NCBI RefSeq assembly: GCF_022581195.2
Contig: NC_061456.1
Coordinates: 13,208,501-13,272,500 of the forward strand
From: Helicoverpa zea
Lineage: Eukaryota > Arthropoda > Insecta > Lepidoptera > Noctuidae
Direction of reading: 5' to 3'
Length of the DNA stretch: 64,000 nt
The position numbers and the translations under genes are program-made. The notes beneath the pieces were generated by a model. That model ran no database searches. It was not told where the DNA came from and was given only the letters and a program-made list of their open reading frames with translations. Shown one piece after another: positions 24,316 to 35,027 of this stretch. Each line of letters starts with the position of its first letter. The stretch's first letter is position 1.

Positions 24316-26472
24316 CTAATTAATGTTTGGCAAGTCGAAGATGTTGTTGTTAAAATTGATGTCGTAGTCAGCACGGTCTTGATCTTGTCGCCATTCATTA
24401 TTCCGTTGAACTTCCAAATATATCGGTCGCATGGAAGGTAACATCGAATTCAGGGGCTTCGAAGATAAATTCTCTTCATTCTTCAATAACTGCCATGCAG
24501 AGTTCTGTTTATTTTTTTCGTTGTCAGCATTCAATACTTTCGTCGTATTTTTATACTTATAAGGTTCAGTAGTTCCCTCAGGTTGTTTTATTGTGTATTC
24601 ATCTTGCAATTCATCGTCAACAACATTTTCACTATTCTGATGATCCATCAGTTTTTGTTCGTGTACCGTTTCAGGTGTAAAATTGTTTTTTCTATCACTA
24701 TTTGCAGTTTTAACTTTATTCAAATTAATCAATTTCACAGTAGCGCGTTGAGTGGTGGAGGTAGTAGGTGAAGTTTTAGGTTCTACGGTATATTGCCAGT
24801 CCTTGGCTATTTTTTCTTGAGGAAGGTATATCATATCCGCCATTTTACGCATCGATGTTAAATCCAAGTCCTTGTGCTTGACAACTGGGTGATTACTTGA
24901 TGGCTTCAACTTAACTGAGCTTTTCTTAAAAGTATCGGTATTAAAAATATGTAAAGGCATGATTTTATTTTTTATGAATTCTGTACTTTTGACGTCAATA
25001 TTTTCAAATTCAGATTTAGGTTTGTTAGACGTAGTGACAAAGTAATCATCATATTCATCTTCTTTATATAAGGGCACGTGCATCCGTGTATAAGGATCTA
25101 CGGTGTATGCATCAAACCCTTTTTCAGTGCTGGATGCTTCTTGAGACTCAATATACTTAATAGGAATAAACATCTCAGTGGTGGGGCGCTTTATTTCTGT
25201 ATCTTTAGCACGTTTTGCGTTTGGTGCTTCGACAGGTTTAACAATTGAATCGTAATCAAGAGTATCTTTATCGAATACTAGTTCTTTGTACATTATAGAG
25301 CCAATTGTTGTTGGTAATCTTATTATGTCATCAACTAAAATCTTTTTAAGATATCCTGCTTTCATTGTAGTAGTTTTTGTTTCGGCATTTTTGGGAACAG
25401 ATAAAGTAGTGGTGGTGATGGCAAGCGGGGTAGTGACAGTGGTACTCGCAGTGGTACTAGAAGTAGTAGAAGAAGTTGTTGTTGTAGAGGGACTTGTAGA
25501 AGAACTTGTTGAGAGCTTCGCGCTAGTACTCGTAGTGCTAGTCGTTTTGTTTGTTACTTTTGGAGCAAAAGTCGTCAACTTTCTTTTAATCTTACTAACA
25601 GTACTACGGATAGAATACATTGGAATTGGCGTATTACTTATTTTGTGTTTTTTTCTTCCTATTGTTTGATTGGTAAGTGGAGCAATAGATCTTTGCTTTG
25701 CTTTATCAGTATTATCATTTGAGCATAAATATAGTCCAAGTTTCTTAGTAATCATATTTGGGACCATTTCTTGTATGCCTGTTATCAATTTATTTAAAAG
25801 TTGTCCCATCTTCTTTGGACATTTACAACTTACGATATTATCGTTGCCATCAATTTTGTATTCTTTGTTCTTTTCATATTTTTCGGTAGGATCATTTATT
25901 TGCTTTTTTCTTATATTTTCTTTGATCATGGGCTGAGTTTCGGCCATTAAAGGATTTTCTGTGTATTCATGATCCTTTTTCTGGACGTTTCCGACTTTTT
26001 CGTTGATCATTTTGTCGAAGTAATTCAACATTCTTTGGTAGTCTCTTATCTTCCTTATTTTAGTTAAGTACTCTAATCGTTGAGTTGGAGTTTTCCATTG
26101 CATTAATGGTGATGTTTTGTAATCTACTGTATTATAATGCCTAGCCGTAGGCATTTTTAGCCAATTCTTTGAACCTGAAAATACATTCCTTGTGAACGTG
26201 GCTTCTGTGGCATCTTTTGCTGTAAAAGGCGAACTAGAACTTGAGTAATCTTCTAAGATCTTTTCTAAATATCTGTTTTTGTTGAGCGCTTTTAATAATA
26301 TTGGTAGTAGCTTGAGTGTTGTTCTATCAAAGTTTATTTTCTTATTGAATTTTGAGCTGATCGATGTAATATCACTGTCGTTCATTAGTCCCACCCAATT
26401 TGGCTTTAATGAGAGCTTCTTATTTACATTTGACTCTGCGTTGATACTGTATTCGTAGACCAGTATGACGCT
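24316..26472 (-). CDS. Terminal exon of a Thr-rich secreted or membrane-anchored protein (proximal copy)
   Basis: A 718-codon terminal exon beginning in phase 0 after a pyrimidine-rich TTTGTCTGTTTTCAG acceptor. It opens SVILVYEYSINAES, parallel to VILLIYEYAIAVEW of the copy at 22144-24060. Further shared landmarks are PILLKALNKNRYLEKILEDY near the N-terminus, a lysine/arginine-rich helix ending in a KMINEKVG-type segment, and RPIYLEVQRNNEW near the C-terminus. It contains one CKCPKKMGQLLNKLI segment and a lone LYLCSN, so cysteines are few. The centre has a Thr/Ser tract with about 40 of 60 residues Thr or Ser. Function is unknown; mucin-like or cuticle-associated roles are guesses. No in-frame ATG lies upstream of residue 89 or so, so the start codon must come from an upstream exon. 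Confidence 0.75.
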   Translation of the reverse strand, partial: SVILVYEYSINAESNVNKKLSLKPNWVGLMNDSDITSISSKFNKKINFDRTTLKLLPILLKALNKNRYLEKILEDYSSSSSPFTAKDATEATFTRNVFSGSKNWLKMPTARHYNTVDYKTSPLMQWKTPTQRLEYLTKIRKIRDYQRMLNYFDKMINEKVGNVQKKDHEYTENPLMAETQPMIKENIRKKQINDPTEKYEKNKEYKIDGNDNIVSCKCPKKMGQLLNKLITGIQEMVPNMITKKLGLYLCSNDNTDKAKQRSIAPLTNQTIGRKKHKISNTPIPMYSIRSTVSKIKRKLTTFAPKVTNKTTSTTSTSAKLSTSSSTSPSTTTTSSTTSSTTASTTVTTPLAITTTTLSVPKNAETKTTTMKAGYLKKILVDDIIRLPTTIGSIMYKELVFDKDTLDYDSIVKPVEAPNAKRAKDTEIKRPTTEMFIPIKYIESQEASSTEKGFDAYTVDPYTRMHVPLYKEDEYDDYFVTTSNKPKSEFENIDVKSTEFIKNKIMPLHIFNTDTFKKSSVKLKPSSNHPVVKHKDLDLTSMRKMADMIYLPQEKIAKDWQYTVEPKTSPTTSTTQRATVKLINLNKVKTANSDRKNNFTPETVHEQKLMDHQNSENVVDDELQDEYTIKQPEGTTEPYKYKNTTKVLNADNEKNKQNSAWQLLKNEENLSSKPLNSMLPSMRPIYLEVQRNNEWRQDQDRADYDINFNNNIFDLPNIN

Positions 26473-27659
26473 CTGAAAACAGACAAAAAAACATTTGAAT
26501 ACAATAAAGAAACTCTATAAATATCATTATCAAGAATAGATGAAAACTAAACTAAACTCTATAAATAAATAATTTTCAATAGATAGACACACACAGAATT
26601 GGAAAAAAACATATAACATTGAAACACAACAATCACTAGAAAGTTACTTACCTAAAATTAATTGAAACGTTACTCACACAAAACTACAACAAAATATTAA
26701 AAGACAGACTACCTACAAATATATCATCTATTTTGTTTATTTTATCTTCCTAGGTATTATCGCTGATAATACAATTAATAACGTTACTAAATATTGAAAT
26801 ATTGCTTTTCTTGTTGAAATAATGACATTAACAGCCTCTAAAAAAACAAAAGATATATTTTACAGTCGTAAATTAGGACTATGATTTCTTTAATAAAACC
26901 ATAATTCTGTTTTTTATTAGTCGTCAATCCATATCTTTATTGCAGTAGGCGTGATTATAAATCTGCATAATTTAGTGTTGTGGTAACTTAACTATGATGT
27001 ATGTTACATGGTATTGCATAAATTATTATTCAATGTTTTTGCAACTTTATTTTACTTGTGGCTCTTACTTTGCTGTCAGTTGTTGCTCTTTTTTTGCGAA
27101 ATATTTTATTGTAAAGGTCTTATTTTGACTGTTCTTGTTACTTAAACTACCTATGCCGCAAAAGTAAACAAAGTTCTTTAAAGGCTAGGGAATACCATTT
27201 AATATAGGTAAAATAAAAAGATGTGAAATACAGAAGAAAGTACAAAAAAGTCTAACTGATTGTACTTAAAAGGTGTCTCTGGTCTATGAAAGTGAATTCA
27301 CCTAACTGAAACTTTTCCTCATATACTCCAAAACACAATTTGTCATTTTTCACTAGTCTTCAGGCATCTTGCAAAGGATCATTAAATTCATGAAATACCT
27401 TTCACTGAACACTGGAGTATCTGCGCGTGACGTCACAGCTGCGCTGCGCAGTGAAGAAAGCAGAAAGTAGCGCATTATACCCGATATGTTAAGTACACAC
27501 ATTGTTCTGTATGTGCGTACTATCGCGGACTATTCTGCCTGACCACTAGTGAATTTTTGCATTTCAAATTTTACGGCGCTATTCAAAGAAAACTCCAAAA
27601 AAAAAATACTCGTTTATTTGGTCATAAGGGCAAAGTAGGAAATAAGTTTTTTTTTTTCA

Positions 27660-27795
27660 ATGAATAATCAAAAAGAAACCTAGACCGGTTAGACTGGAAG
27701 CTGACCCCAACATAGTTAGGACAAATTTATAACACCCCGTCGTTTTTGCGTCGGGGGTTAAAAAAGGCTCGGAGGATGATCATGATGAATCAAAA
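27660..27795 (+). repeat. Interspersed repeat tail with a short internal insertion
   Basis: GGTTAGACTGGAAGCTGACC and CCAACATAGTTAGG, then about 45 bp (ACACCCCGTCG...CGTCGGGGGTT, a hairpin), then AAGGCTCGGAGGATGATC. The outer words form the common lepidopteran tail also present at 18155-18236. The central hairpin word is itself found as a repeat end in Lepidoptera (recollection), so this may be a nested insertion. Confidence 0.55.
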
Positions 27796-27974
27796 AGAAA
27801 CCTAGTAATGGTCAGGCAGCAGTGTCGCTGATTGTACATAGAGTAGTGTACTCGTATTTGCATTTAATATTATTTCCATAAGTGGATTCTGTATTTCTGT
27901 TAACCACGCGAGGATGGTGGACTGATTTCTATAGGATGACTTATGTTAGACTAGTCGTTTTTCAGAGGTTACTG

Positions 27975-28092
27975 AGGAACTGCTGCCTGTACCGGTATAA
28001 AATATAGCTTGTGTTACTCGGGATTGTGTAGCTTGACAGCAGTGAGAGAATTATTCAAATCAGTTATTTCGGAGCCTTCACAGTACTAACAA
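27975..28092 (+). repeat. Retroelement tail fragment
   Basis: CTGCCTGTACCGGTATAAAA, AGCTTGTGTTACTCGGGA and CAGTTATTTCGGAGCCTTCA occur in the same order as in the copy at 54080-54190. This is a decayed 3' end of a dispersed repeat. Confidence 0.5.
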
Positions 28093-28399
28093 AAAAATGT
28101 TACTCTAAATTTTGTACTTATGGTAGGTAGATAGGAATCGTTGATGATATGTTGGCAATGCAATAAGTAGACTTATTCAAGTAACCAAATAGGCCCTCTG
28201 CATTGTTATATTGGACTCTATCTAACAGTGAAAATCGGGAGAAAATCTATTCAATTGTTTTTGAGTTTACAGTGGGTAAACATTATAGTGGATGGTGTGG
28301 TTTTAGATGTGATAAGATAAGTTAAAAAAACAAAAGGTATAATTTATTCGACGATTTGGAGCACTTTGTTTGATTTGGAAACTCTATTTTATTTTGACG

Positions 28400-28515
28400 G
28401 GAAATCAACAAAAGACTCTCACTGTTGGTGAGAGAGTGTCAGACTCTAACTGACTAAAACCCACCATGTTCCTTCTTAAGCCCTTTATGTACCAGGACAA
28501 CGGTAAATCTTTCGA
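28400..28515 (+). repeat. Fragment of the R1-like element 3' UTR
   Basis: GTGAGAGAGTGTCAGACTC, TAACTGACTAAAAC, CATGTTCC and CCTTTATGTACCAGG match the 3' UTR of the R1-like element at 36260-36350 in order and spacing. No coding part remains. Confidence 0.65.
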
Positions 28516-30103
28516 GCAATCTGATAGGCTGTTTGTGATGAATAACTTAACAGTTTATGAACATGTTTTAAAGTGAAATCAATCATAATTTAAATGTTTC
28601 AAAGTCAGCACTTTGATGTGTGACGAAATACTTGAATGCGGCTGACAACGTAATGTCAATTAAAACAACGAGAAGTAATGGGTAACATAATACGTGCGTG
28701 TATTATCCAGTTTTTAATAAACGGCCAAGAGTGAGCAATAGTTCTCATAATATATCAATAACAGTTTTTTTTTACGTGAAGTAAGATGAGTTACGCTGCT
28801 AAAGGGGTTTTTTACTAAGAAACATATTAGTTTTGCTGCAGTTAACTAAACAATTTTCACGGTCAGAAAACTGAACCTTCTCATAAAATGTCCTCTCATA
28901 AAGATAAGGACTTTTCTTAGTTTCTAGTAAAACTAGGTTTTTTGACAAACAAATAGAAACTTGCAATGTAAAACATTTGAATAATTAATAATAATCATTA
29001 GGATTACTGTAAGTAGGTATTTAATTGTTATACACAAAAACTGCCTATTTTTTAGCTGTTTTTTCTCATTCAAAACCATATTTACAACCAACTTTACACC
29101 CCTAAACAATTCAAAACAAAAAAAAAAATTAAACACGACATCCGTTTTAGCAATTTCTTTGCGCATCGCTAAAAACTTACGCGTGCCGATAAGAGGAAGC
29201 GAACAACTAATCACTTCATAATAACTGTTTACCAAATAAAAACACGAGAAAAAACCAACAAACGCAATTATGTATACAAACGACAACGTGTTTGGAATAT
29301 TAGTGGATGCGCGCGCGCACTTACGTCACAACAAATGCGGGGTGTTTAGGAATGTGGAGACAATATTTCGTAAAGGATGTTGTTTCAATTCTGAATTCTA
29401 GAAAGTGGCAAGGTAAATAGAGTGATAGAATTCGTGTTTCAAAATATAAATGTTCAAAACGGCATCAACAATACAGTCTACAGGGAAAAGACATAAGAAT
29501 ATCTTTATGAGCATCCCATATTTATTGTCTCCGTGTTGGTATAAGTAGTAACGACAACTACATGGGTTTCAAAGAATTTTCAGAAACTAGCCTAAAGCTA
29601 ACTAGCCTAGCCTTTCCTCAACTTTGTTCGGGTTCGTTTCCAGACTAACTAGTTACCGGGGCAACCCGATCACCCTTGCCAAAGCTAACCGTAACGTCTG
29701 CATAAAGATGTACAAATGGTAGCTGTGCCCATGTTAAATGTGCATGGAGGGAATCGTCATGATAAGATGGTCAGACATCCACGAGATGCCGTGCACATTC
29801 TCGCTATGCGACTGCTAAACCATCGACACAGTTGATGAGATCAGATAGAGAGAAACAATTGAAGCATCAGTTGGCAGCCCAACTCGTCATCATAATGAAT
29901 AGATTGTCAGTCTAAAATATGTCTCTAAATAAGCGAAAACAATCAAACAAAGCCTACAATATCTAAAGGTGAGTATAGACTACAACATTTTCTAGAGCAT
30001 TTCTGTGTAATGTAACGTTCTAGCGAATGGTACAATACAGGCAAAAGCTCAGTCTCTAAAGCATTCCCATGTAATGTAACATTCATGCGAATGCTCTGCA
30101 TTA

Positions 30104-30651
30104 TGCCGGCCATACACTCTACGGTCTACCGGAGAGGTAATCTGTGCAGGTATGCCCGCGCAGGTCAACCGAACATTGGTAGCGTGTATGGGGACGTTCC
30201 GGTGTATCGGAGCGGTCTTCAGTTCTTTTTGCGATGGCATCGAATGTGGACGATGACACGCTGGCATTGCTAGGTCTTGCTTTAATTTTGAAGATGAATA
30301 ATACGAAAAAGAAGCGAAAAAAGTGGTGTAAGCATTGGTTATTGAAAAGAAAAACATATAGTCATGTTAATTTATTAAGTGAATTGAAATTTGAACCAGA
30401 TGAAACGCCAGTTTGAAAGAAACACTAGAAAACAACTGACGCGACCTGCGCAGGCGACCGGAGTACACGCACACACGCACAGGTACACCGTACGGTGTCA
30501 CTCGAAAGAATCGATTTTCGATCTTGCGCCGGTTGCCTGCGCAGGTTCAAAAAACTACACAGGTCTATTCCCACACACATTCCGGTCTACCTGCGCAGGC
30601 ATAGCTGCACAGGTGGACCTTTCCGGTAGACCGTAGCGTGTATGGCCGACT
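30104..30651. mobile_element. PIF/Harbinger MITE nested in the outer element
   Basis: Terminal inverted repeats read CGGCCATACACTCTACGG inward from 30107 and the matching reverse complement ends at 30648, flanked by TTA (30101-30103 and 30652-30654). Inside, words such as CCTGCGCAGG recur near both ends as subterminal repeats. It keeps the start of a Harbinger gene (30234-30416), so it is a deletion derivative of an autonomous element. Confidence 0.75.
30234..30416 (+). pseudogene. N-terminal remnant of a Harbinger transposase
   Basis: Sixty codons from ATG to TGA. The basic block KKKRKKWCKHWLLKRKTYSH followed by VNLLSEL is the characteristic start of PIF/Harbinger transposases (established family pattern W-(x)3-WL-(x)2-R...LL.EL). 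The catalytic DDE domain is absent, so the product cannot transpose. It lies inside the nested MITE at 30104-30651 and reads in the same sense as that element. Confidence 0.65.
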
Positions 30652-31902
30652 TTATGTTACGGGTAAATGCTCACAGCGAGTGTGCATTTACCAATCTTTC
30701 GTCCCTCTCCTTCCGCGTCACCCCGCAACCGCGCATCACCCGCACTTGGCTCGACGAAATGTTACACCAATACGCTCGACGAAATGTTACACCAATATGC
30801 TTGTTGGTTTGCAACAAACAGGCGAGCATACTCGACGTTTTGTTCGTAAAAGGATGATACACTAGAACATCTCATAGAGCTGCTCGTTGTTCTGTTTCAA
30901 GTAAATGTTGTAGTCTATACTCACCTTAAAAGGTATCAGAAATTAACTTGCCACATTTCTATGTACAGACAATGAGAATAATTCGCTGACAATAGAAGAT
31001 GATGAATGTTTATATAACGGTCGCTCTGTTTGTGAGTTTGTTTGTAAACCGACTACTTATTGCTGTTAGTAATTTGTTTTTATTGCGAATGGTGCTTCCG
31101 TAAATCTGTGATTTGTCTGTAATCTGTGATCCGTCATTGTGGATGGTAGATTAACTCTATTAATCGAACAGCTATAATGTTTGATTTATGGTATAGTTTT
31201 TGGACAGATATGTAGATGCCTATATTACAGTCAACGTAATATAGTCAATGCGTTAAATGCATGCTCTTTCCCTGGCTCAATTTGTATTTATATTTTTTAT
31301 TAAAACTACTTAAAACAACTTTGTATTTTGTATTTGTTATAGATTGCGTAAATTGACAGTAATTTATTAAAATAAAAGATAAATAAAATAGAGTTGCTTG
31401 CTTTGTCTATTTCTACCACTTATGTGTATTGGACATTTAGAACCTCCGCATGCTGCAGATCAAATTGTCGGCCGATAATAGGTTCGATGCTAGGCTGGTT
31501 TAAGATAATCATGAATCCAATTAAACTTTTTAGTCGGTACTAGTACTTACCCGATTCCTAATCGCTGTAATTTAAACATTCTATCTACCGTAAATCTGAA
31601 GACGGATTTTCCTTTACAGTTTGCGGGACGTCTTAATCTTAGAATAAATATTTTTAATTTTGCTGATAAACTAACAGAAGTAATAACTTACGAAAGTATC
31701 TCACAGTGTCACATTAACAAACTAATTAACACATTTTTCCGTTAATTAAAACATAAATAGAGAGATTAAGAAGGTTAATCATGATTTCAACACATTAATC
31801 ACTTTCGAAAAACTACTTAAGACAACCCTTCTATTCTAGTAGCATAGCACACATTACACAAATATTTAAGTACAAAAAAAAAAATCAAATTCAAAAACTT
31901 AC

Positions 31903-32076
31903 AACAACAACGGTAACTGTGATTGCCGTAGAAATGGCGGCGCAGGCACATCCTTGCCTGATCTGTCGTTTTCTCGAAGACCTTAAAAACTCCTCGGTCC
32001 TCGCATCGATAGTCCTGTACAAGCCAAACTGTCGGATCCTAGACCCACTGGATGTCACAGAACCCTCACTCGACAT
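31903..32076 (-). CDS. Candidate first coding exon of the Thr-rich locus (cytoplasmic tail plus start of anchor)
   Basis: A 58-codon exon from ATG at 32076 to a strong GTAAGT donor (31897-31902) in phase 0. An in-frame TGA lies five codons upstream of the ATG, so the start is fixed. The product is a Ser/Arg-rich N-terminus with RSSRKRQIRQG, then CACAAISTAITVTVVV running into the donor. Joined in frame to either terminal exon (26472 or 24060), the hydrophobic run would continue as (S)VIL(L/V)(I)YEY and form a complete type II membrane anchor. The join is my inference; the exon could belong to another gene. The upstream flank is CpG-rich (GCGCGCGCG near 32115), as expected near a promoter. Confidence 0.5.
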
Positions 32077-33563
32077 ATTACCGGCACATCACTACTGGGA
32101 TGGTCGTTTGGCTGCGCGCGCGTCGCTCGCGTCCGCACTAGAAAATGTGACGGATTCTTCGCGCTACGATAATGTTTTCCTTTGAGATTGTAGGGTTGTG
32201 GTGCGCTTAGGTAGTATCGATGTTTTGTTTTATTTTTATGGCGTGGTTTTGAACTGAATCTTTCGACTTGGTAATGTTTGAAAGATGCCATTTCGTTTTC
32301 ATTTGTATGATAATGAATGCTTATTTTCAAATGCATATAATCAGTTATTGCATAGTTCTAGTACCTGAAAGTGTCCCTTATTTTTTACTCTTTACTACAT
32401 TAAGTATAATATTCGTTAATATTTTATCTATGATATTTATTCCATATTCTTTCATTCAGATCACTCTGCACAAAAATATCTTCGAAACTATAAAGTAATA
32501 TAAAACGACATAAGTGAGATAAAAAACTGTAATTTTTTCTGAAACATGACTTTTATTATTAGTCATTACAAGAGGAACAGATATGCATTAGGTAGGTACT
32601 TAAGTGTGTGATTAATCAAGTGCATACATTACTAAATTATGTACACTTTTTTTTAAATAAAAATTATCAAATCATCGATACCCATATGTCACATCCCTGG
32701 CTTGCACGATGCGCGGACGCAAGCACTGGAGCGTGCCGGCCAGCGCTCCCACACGACCGAATATTCGTAACACCAGTGAAAATCACAATTACATGTAATA
32801 TATTCACATCACTACTTATACATTGTAACGCTATTAAAACAAGCAATTTTTGTTTATTTTATGTTCACTAATCTCATAAATTGCTCAGGCTACAATAGAG
32901 AGTGTCATGACTTTACCTGACGTTGTCTCGTTGCGTCAGTGTGACCGGAGTTGGACGTTAGTGGACAAATTGCCAACATTTTTATGACAATTATGTCTGT
33001 AGATTGCAAAATAAATGGATGTGTAAGGTTTATTGCTTGTTCTTTTTACGTGGACAACAAAGAAAGTTGTGAAAAGCGTGCTCGATTGTCGATTGTTCAG
33101 AAACTTTATGATGCAGATTACGTGTAGGTATACTCGTAAAGCATCATCTTGCAATCGGCAAAACATTGCAGATTATTCTCATATTATAACTAGGTATGAA
33201 ATTAAATAATAGTTTACTTATAGTCATCTGAAACGAAAACTTATCAGAATCGCACAAAAAACTCGTTAGACAAACTAAAAATTTCAAATCTTTTTCACAA
33301 TCACGTTATTTAAATAATAAACTTGAGGTAATAAATAAAAGATCACAAAATCACTGTTAATTTTTAAATGCTTCAAGTAAAACTAAACTGAAGTAAAAAT
33401 ATAATCATATTAAACGCTAAATCGTAATAAAGAGATTCTATCAGACATTTACATGACGTCTAAAATTAATATCAATTATCTTAGTAAAAGGCTGTTACAC
33501 AAAGTAGGCGAACAATATTCTGTAACGTGGACCCAGTTGAAATGAGCATAAAGAGATACTTAC

Positions 33564-33608
33564 AAATCCAATAGTCTCCGTCTTCATGCTGCCCTGTTCC
33601 CCAGCCAT
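33564..33608 (-). CDS. Candidate alternative first exon
   Basis: ATG at 33608 begins MAGEQGSMKTETIGF and runs into a strong GTAAGT donor at 33558-33563 in phase 0. Joined to the terminal exon at 24060 it would read IGFVILLIYEYAIA, a plausible signal peptide core; joined to 26472 it would read IGFSVILVYEY. The frame stays open for 17 codons upstream of the ATG (ending at a TGA), so it could also be an internal exon. Short, so support is limited. Confidence 0.4.
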
Positions 33609-33619
33609 TCGTGGTATGC

Positions 33620-35027
33620 GAATTATGTTTTCTACTTCTATTTCTCTCTGTCAGCCGTCGTCCAATCCCTTCTTATTTATGTCCATCCATCCACCCATAT
33701 TCATACTTTCTATGACTACTTTTTTCTCAAATTTTCCTGTTTGTTCAGAGAAGAATAAGCTTCTATTTTAATGACTTTGTTTTTTCAGGGAAGAGAAGGA
33801 AAAAAGACAAAGAGACATAGGTATTACAGGTTCTCAGGAACCGTCAAAAACTAGGTGCTAGGTTCCAAGCAGTGATTCCTATAAAAACAATCGGCGAGAA
33901 ACTCCATAGATCCATCCCATAACGAAATAGAAGAGTTTACAGTTTTTCTGTTAGACTAGCTTCTAGGAAAATTATATAGAACAAGTTGAACTAGGAAGTT
34001 ATTACAAGAAAATTATTATATAAACTGATGCTATTAAGTAAATAAATTCTAAGTTAGGTTATATAACTTATATTAAGTGTTAATATGTATTATGTAGGTA
34101 AATAAATATGATCTAACCATCATTTTCTTAGTGACTTATTTGCCAAAACACCACAGAGTTATGAAGCCTCTTCTTAACTGTACTTTTAGAAGATCCTCTG
34201 ATTCCAAGGCAAAGCACTTAAGGAACAATTTTTTCTGGAGTACTTAACAAAATAAATCACCTTTCTTGAGATTCATAAACTCACCCTCATAACATTTATT
34301 CGTTTAAAAAATATTGAAGTACAGTTTAACGGCCCTTTTTCAGACATTGCAAATGTGAGGGCATATATTATACTCAACCATGCTTTTAAACTAATTTCGG
34401 CTACACTATGTGTACGTTCTGCATATTACCCTAAACTTGAAAAAAATCCGCTGATGGACAGAGGCCGCTCCAAAGACTACTGGGGGATTTCCCTATCCTA
34501 AGCTTAAGAGACTTAACTTAAGGGGAATTTCAGTCAGCAGTAGGGCCTACCAAAAAGTTCGGGACCTTCGAAAAAGTTACAGCTTTTCTGGTATATAAAA
34601 TTCCTGCGAAGGAACATGATGGGTTTTAGTCAGTAAGAGTCTGACAGGGAGTGTCACGCACGCTGCTAACCCACAGCGGGAGGAGTCATTTGATGATTTG
34701 TCATAAAAAAGGGGTATTTCAGTAGATAAAGCAGTGTATGTGCATACCCTAAGCACAGTTGCACCAGATACCATCTCCAGTTGACGGCATCGTTATGATA
34801 CGAGCTGAGCCACTTACCGCGGTTGAGCGCGCCACTACATATCGCTATCGATGTTAATTATCATCCCCCATATGTTATTATCGAGTTTCATTTAGCTTTA
34901 CGCTCTTTACTCTTGTAGGATCGGCTGATATGATAGCGGTATTGTATTGTGAGGCTGTCTTGTTGCTTATGGTTTTTCTTGTCTAGATATTAATAACTTC
35001 TTCTTGATTCCATACCTTTTAATGAGA
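33620..35027. other. Non-coding stretch
   Basis: No gene seen. It contains an inverted fragment of the R1-like 3' UTR (34585-34700) and otherwise AT-rich sequence. Confidence 0.5.
34585..34700 (-). repeat. Inverted fragment of the R1-like element 3' UTR
   Basis: GATGGGTTTTAGTCAGTAAGA, GTCTGACAGGGAGTGTCA and CCCACAGCGGGAGGAGTCAT are the reverse complement of the 3' UTR words at 36240-36305. Only the UTR remains. Confidence 0.6.

Larger units (their letters stand above)
26473..29963. other. Non-coding stretch, probably intron of the Thr-rich locus
   Basis: Lies between the proximal terminal exon and the candidate first exons. No exon of my own finding. It contains retroelement tails and a small GC-rich patch around 27415-27470. 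Confidence 0.45.
29967..30926. mobile_element. Harbinger-like MITE (outer element of a nested pair)
   Basis: Terminal inverted repeats of about 24 bp starting AGGTGAGTATAGACTACAAC at 29967 and its reverse complement ending at 30926. They are flanked by a TAA triplet on each side (29964-29966 and 30927-30929), fitting the TWA target duplication of PIF/Harbinger elements. No transposase is encoded in the outer part. The right half has a 24 bp unit GCTCGACGAAATGTTACACC(AATA) twice in tandem near 30768-30818. A second element is inserted at 30104-30651. Confidence 0.75.
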
